Shown piece by piece: positions 6,459 to 9,075 of a stretch of DNA of 9,075 nt. Source of the stretch: Alphaproteobacteria bacterium MarineAlpha6_Bin2 (lineage in GTDB: Bacteria > Pseudomonadota > Alphaproteobacteria > GCA-002720895); the NCBI GenBank assembly GCA_002937815.1, contig PTKQ01000011.1:1-9075 (forward strand), given 5' to 3'. The notes beneath the pieces are model-generated. The model was not told where the DNA came from and ran no database searches. It was given only the letters and a program-made list of their open reading frames with translations. Each line of letters begins with the position of its first letter. Position 1 is the stretch's first letter. The translations under genes were made by a program, and so were the position numbers.

Positions 6459-8273
6459 TTATTTTTCCTTACTTTCTAATAATTTATCTTTTTCATTATC
6501 AATCCACCAAGTATCAAGTGCCAAATCATATTTTGGATTTTTTCTGGGCTTCCCAAATTTATCCCAATAAGCAATTCTAAAATACTGAATATGCCAGTGT
6601 GGTACAACATAATATCCAAAAAGTAGTACTTGATCTAAGGCTCTTGTAGCAGCTACAAGACTTTCCCTATCTTTTGCGACAATTATTTTATCAATTAAGA
6701 AATCAATAATAGGATTTGAAATTCCTGCATAATTTCTACTTCCTTTTATATTTGCAGATGAACTACTCCAAAAATCTCTTTGCTCATTTCCCGGGCTTAG
6801 ACTTTGTCCCCTTGATATCACAGCCATATCAAATGAAAAATTTTCCAATCTTCTTTCGTATTGAGCACTATCCACTGTCCTTACTTTCGCCTGTATTCCG
6901 ATTTTTTTTAAATTTCTTGCATAAGGTAAAGCAATTCTTTCAAATTCCGGACTAACTAGAAGAATTGTAAATTTTAAAGGTGCACCACTTGTTTCATTTA
7001 TTCTTTTTCCATTTTTTATAATCCATCCCGCCTCATAAAGCAGCTTATCTGCAACACGTAAATTTTTTCTTATATTGCCGGATCCATCATTTATTGGATT
7101 TTCAAAAACTTCATTAAATATTTCTTTTGGTAATTCATTTCTAAAAGGTTCTAATAAAGTTAATTTTTCGTTTGTTGATAAATTAGATGCGGCTAATTCA
7201 GAATTTGAAAAATAACTATCTGTTCTTTGGTATTGACTAAAAAAAAGTATTTTATTTGTCCATTCAAAATCAAAAGCATAATTTAATGCTTGTCTTACAA
7301 TTGGATCTTTAAAAATTTCTTTTCTAGTATTTATGAAGAAACCCTGCATCCCAGTCGGAATTTCATGCTTTATTTCTTCTTTTTTTACCAATCCTTTTTT
7401 TATTGCAGGAAAATTATAAGCGGTTGCCCAGCGCTTGGCTTGATTCTCTTCACGGAAATCATAATCGCCAGTCTTAAAAGCCTCTAATGCAACGGTAGCA
7501 TCCCTGAAATATTCTATTATTATGTTATCAAAATTAAATTTTCCTTTATTTACTGCAAGGTCCTTTGCCCAATAATCCTTGACTCTTTCAAACTCAATTG
7601 TTCTTCCAGCTTTTAAAGATTTGACTTTATAAGGGCCGCTTCCAATTGGCGGTTCTAATAAAACATCCTCGAACTTATCCTTCCAATATTTTTTTGATAA
7701 AATTCTCATTTGACCAATAATTAATGGAAGTTCTAAGTTTCGTTCTCCTTGAAAAATAAATTTTACTTCTGAATTATTTAATTTTTCAGCTTTTTTAACA
7801 TTGCTGTAATAAAATCTGTAAAAAGGGTGTCCTTTTTCTTTTAAGACGTTTAAGGTCCAAATAATGTCTTCTACTGTAATGGGACTCCCGTCATGAAATT
7901 TTGCCTCTTTTCTTATTTTAAAAATAATCCAGGATCTATCTTCAGGAACATTTATACTTTCAGCAATCAACCCATACATTGTAAAAGGTTCATCGTATGA
8001 TTGGACAAGTAAACTGTCATGAATTTGTGATAAATTTGCAGCAGGACTTCCTTTTAATATAAAATTGTTAAGAGTATCAAAACTTCCTATTTCATATAAC
8101 TTTATAGTTCCTCCTTTGGGAGCTTTTGGATTGACATATTCAAAATTTTGAAAATTTCTTTCATATTTAGGAACGCCATGCATACTTATTGCGTGGGCCG
8201 AATCCAATTTTTCAATAGCTATACTTTGATAAACAAAAAATAAAAGAATATACAAACTTAAAATTATCTTCAT
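6459..8273 (-). CDS. yejA: Periplasmic peptide-binding protein YejA of the YejABEF importer
   Basis: This 604-aa solute-binding protein of the SBP_bac_5 family captures peptides in the periplasm and delivers them to YejBE. A Sec signal peptide is visible: a Lys at residue 2, a hydrophobic core at about 3-15 and a likely cleavage after SIA (17-19). There is no lipobox cysteine, so the mature protein should be soluble. YejA-type features follow: HAISMHGVPKYERNF (27-41), YVNPKAPKGG (46-55), FHDGSPIT (126-133), GSGPYKV (211-217) and a RQALNYAFDFEW segment (327-338). In E. coli the system imports microcin C, and related alphaproteobacterial systems are reported to handle antimicrobial or murein peptides. 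The natural ligand here is inferred only as some peptide. The ATG at 8273 lies 1 nt after the hisN stop codon (TAA-A-ATG), so translation is probably coupled. Confidence 0.95.
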   Translation of the reverse strand: MKIILSLYILLFFVYQSIAIEKLDSAHAISMHGVPKYERNFQNFEYVNPKAPKGGTIKLYEIGSFDTLNNFILKGSPAANLSQIHDSLLVQSYDEPFTMYGLIAESINVPEDRSWIIFKIRKEAKFHDGSPITVEDIIWTLNVLKEKGHPFYRFYYSNVKKAEKLNNSEVKFIFQGERNLELPLIIGQMRILSKKYWKDKFEDVLLEPPIGSGPYKVKSLKAGRTIEFERVKDYWAKDLAVNKGKFNFDNIIIEYFRDATVALEAFKTGDYDFREENQAKRWATAYNFPAIKKGLVKKEEIKHEIPTGMQGFFINTRKEIFKDPIVRQALNYAFDFEWTNKILFFSQYQRTDSYFSNSELAASNLSTNEKLTLLEPFRNELPKEIFNEVFENPINDGSGNIRKNLRVADKLLYEAGWIIKNGKRINETSGAPLKFTILLVSPEFERIALPYARNLKKIGIQAKVRTVDSAQYERRLENFSFDMAVISRGQSLSPGNEQRDFWSSSSANIKGSRNYAGISNPIIDFLIDKIIVAKDRESLVAATRALDQVLLFGYYVVPHWHIQYFRIAYWDKFGKPRKNPKYDLALDTWWIDNEKDKLLESKEK

Positions 8274-8274
8274 T

Positions 8275-9051
8275 TTACTTTTGGATAATTTTTATAATTT
8301 GTTTGTGAATATTAGAGTCCCCAGTTGCTAAAATTCTTCCATCACTTTGTAAATTAAGATCATTGTCATTCCAGTCAGTAATTTTTCCACCCGCACCTGA
8401 TATAATAGATGCACTTGCAATATAATCCCAAGGTTTTAAATTTGCTTCTAATATTACATCTACAAATCCTAATGACATCAAACCATGACTATAGCAATCT
8501 GCACCAAAAAGACATTCCCCAATTTTTGCCCTAACATTTTTATAAATTTTTTTATTTCTTCCTTGAAACATCATTGGAGACGTAGCATACATTTTTGCTC
8601 CTTTTATACTTTTACATTTTCTAACTCGAACTTTTTTATTGTTATATTTTGTCTCTACACCTGCAATACCAACCCACCTTTCATTTAATATAGGTTGGTT
8701 TAATATGCCTAAAACAGGCTTGTTATTTTTTAACAGTCCTATCAAAGTTCCAAAGGAAGGTTTTCCTGTGATAAAACTTTTTGTTCCATCTAGCGGATCA
8801 ACAACCCAGCAATATTCTCTATTCATATTGATCGACCCTGTTTCCTCTCCTACAAAACCACAATTTGGTTCTTGTTTTAAAATGAGTTCTCTGATAATTT
8901 TTTCTGCTTCTATATCAGCTTTTGTAAAAGGTGTATTATCTTTTTTTAAGTTTATTTTTATTTTTTTCCGAAAGTATTTTTTTATAATTTTTCCGCTTGC
9001 ATCAGCACATTTATTAGCCAGTTTAATTAATTGTTGGGGTATTTTTGACAT
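8275..9051 (-). CDS. hisN: Histidinol-phosphatase of the inositol-monophosphatase family (HisN)
   Basis: This 258-aa cytoplasmic Mg2+-dependent phosphatase has the inositol-monophosphatase fold. Metal-binding motifs are intact: GEE (68-70, with E69), DPLDGT (85-90) and KPWDY (206-210, with D209), followed by AGG (220-222). Between them, FITGKPSFGTLIGLL (93-107), LNQP (117-120) and GADCYSHGLMSLGFVDVILE (183-202) match my recall of the HisN subfamily (TIGR02067) better than SuhB or CysQ. HisN converts L-histidinol phosphate to L-histidinol, the step before HisD in histidine synthesis. SuhB-like inositol-phosphatase activity remains a possible alternative. The ATG at 9051 gives the full family length, and no Shine-Dalgarno is visible. 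Only 24 nt of upstream sequence remain, so the operon's promoter, or further upstream genes, may lie outside the window. It leads into yejA with a 1-nt gap. Confidence 0.85.
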   Translation of the reverse strand: MSKIPQQLIKLANKCADASGKIIKKYFRKKIKINLKKDNTPFTKADIEAEKIIRELILKQEPNCGFVGEETGSINMNREYCWVVDPLDGTKSFITGKPSFGTLIGLLKNNKPVLGILNQPILNERWVGIAGVETKYNNKKVRVRKCKSIKGAKMYATSPMMFQGRNKKIYKNVRAKIGECLFGADCYSHGLMSLGFVDVILEANLKPWDYIASASIISGAGGKITDWNDNDLNLQSDGRILATGDSNIHKQIIKIIQK

Positions 9052-9075
9052 ATAAAAAAAATAAGTAATTTAAAA

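Noticed and set aside
8639..9055. Plus-strand open frame of 138 codons opposite hisN
   Set aside because: It lies wholly antisense to hisN, whose catalytic motifs are intact; the antisense product is low-complexity (Phe/Ser/Pro-rich) with no recognisable motif.

Overview
The window is AT-rich, with long A/T tracts and short intergenic gaps, and its proteins look alphaproteobacterial. HisN, YejABEF, NhaA, a small cold-shock protein and a small 2OG-Fe(II) oxygenase together in a compact, Lys/Asn/Ile-rich coding style suggest a streamlined marine alphaproteobacterium, most likely Pelagibacterales (SAR11) or a close relative. This placement rests on composition and remembered family resemblance; no database was searched.

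Left part (1-1370): The window opens in the 3' end of a plus-strand nucleotidyltransferase gene of the cytidylyltransferase type. It is followed 23 nt later by a complete tRNA-Ser(GGA) with encoded CCA. Next is a plus-strand gene for a 213-aa 2OG-Fe(II) oxygenase-like protein of unknown substrate. It converges on a minus-strand cold-shock protein gene, and two consecutive inverted repeats lie between them.

Middle (1367-2698): A T-rich 159-bp region separates the divergent csp and nhaA genes. It holds a possible csp promoter. NhaA is a complete Na+/H+ antiporter with its key Asp and Lys residues intact.

Right part (2669-9051): A compact minus-strand operon reads right to left as hisN, yejA, yejB, yejE, yejF, with gaps of 1, 15, 5 and 2 nt. 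The four yej genes encode a complete peptide ABC importer: periplasmic binding protein, two permeases and a double-ATPase. HisN, a histidinol-phosphatase of the inositol-monophosphatase fold, is the first gene visible and is probably co-transcribed. The operon's last gene, yejF, overlaps the end of nhaA by 30 bp tail to tail.

Together the genes cover sodium/proton homeostasis, peptide uptake (possibly cell-wall peptide recovery), one histidine-pathway step and RNA chaperoning. I found no CRISPR array, insertion sequence, phage gene, toxin-antitoxin pair or convincing new system. The points most worth checking are the standalone nucleotidyltransferase at the edge, the uncharacterised oxygenase, the hisN-yej linkage and the nhaA/yejF overlap. 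No gene-free stretch exceeds 300 bases.
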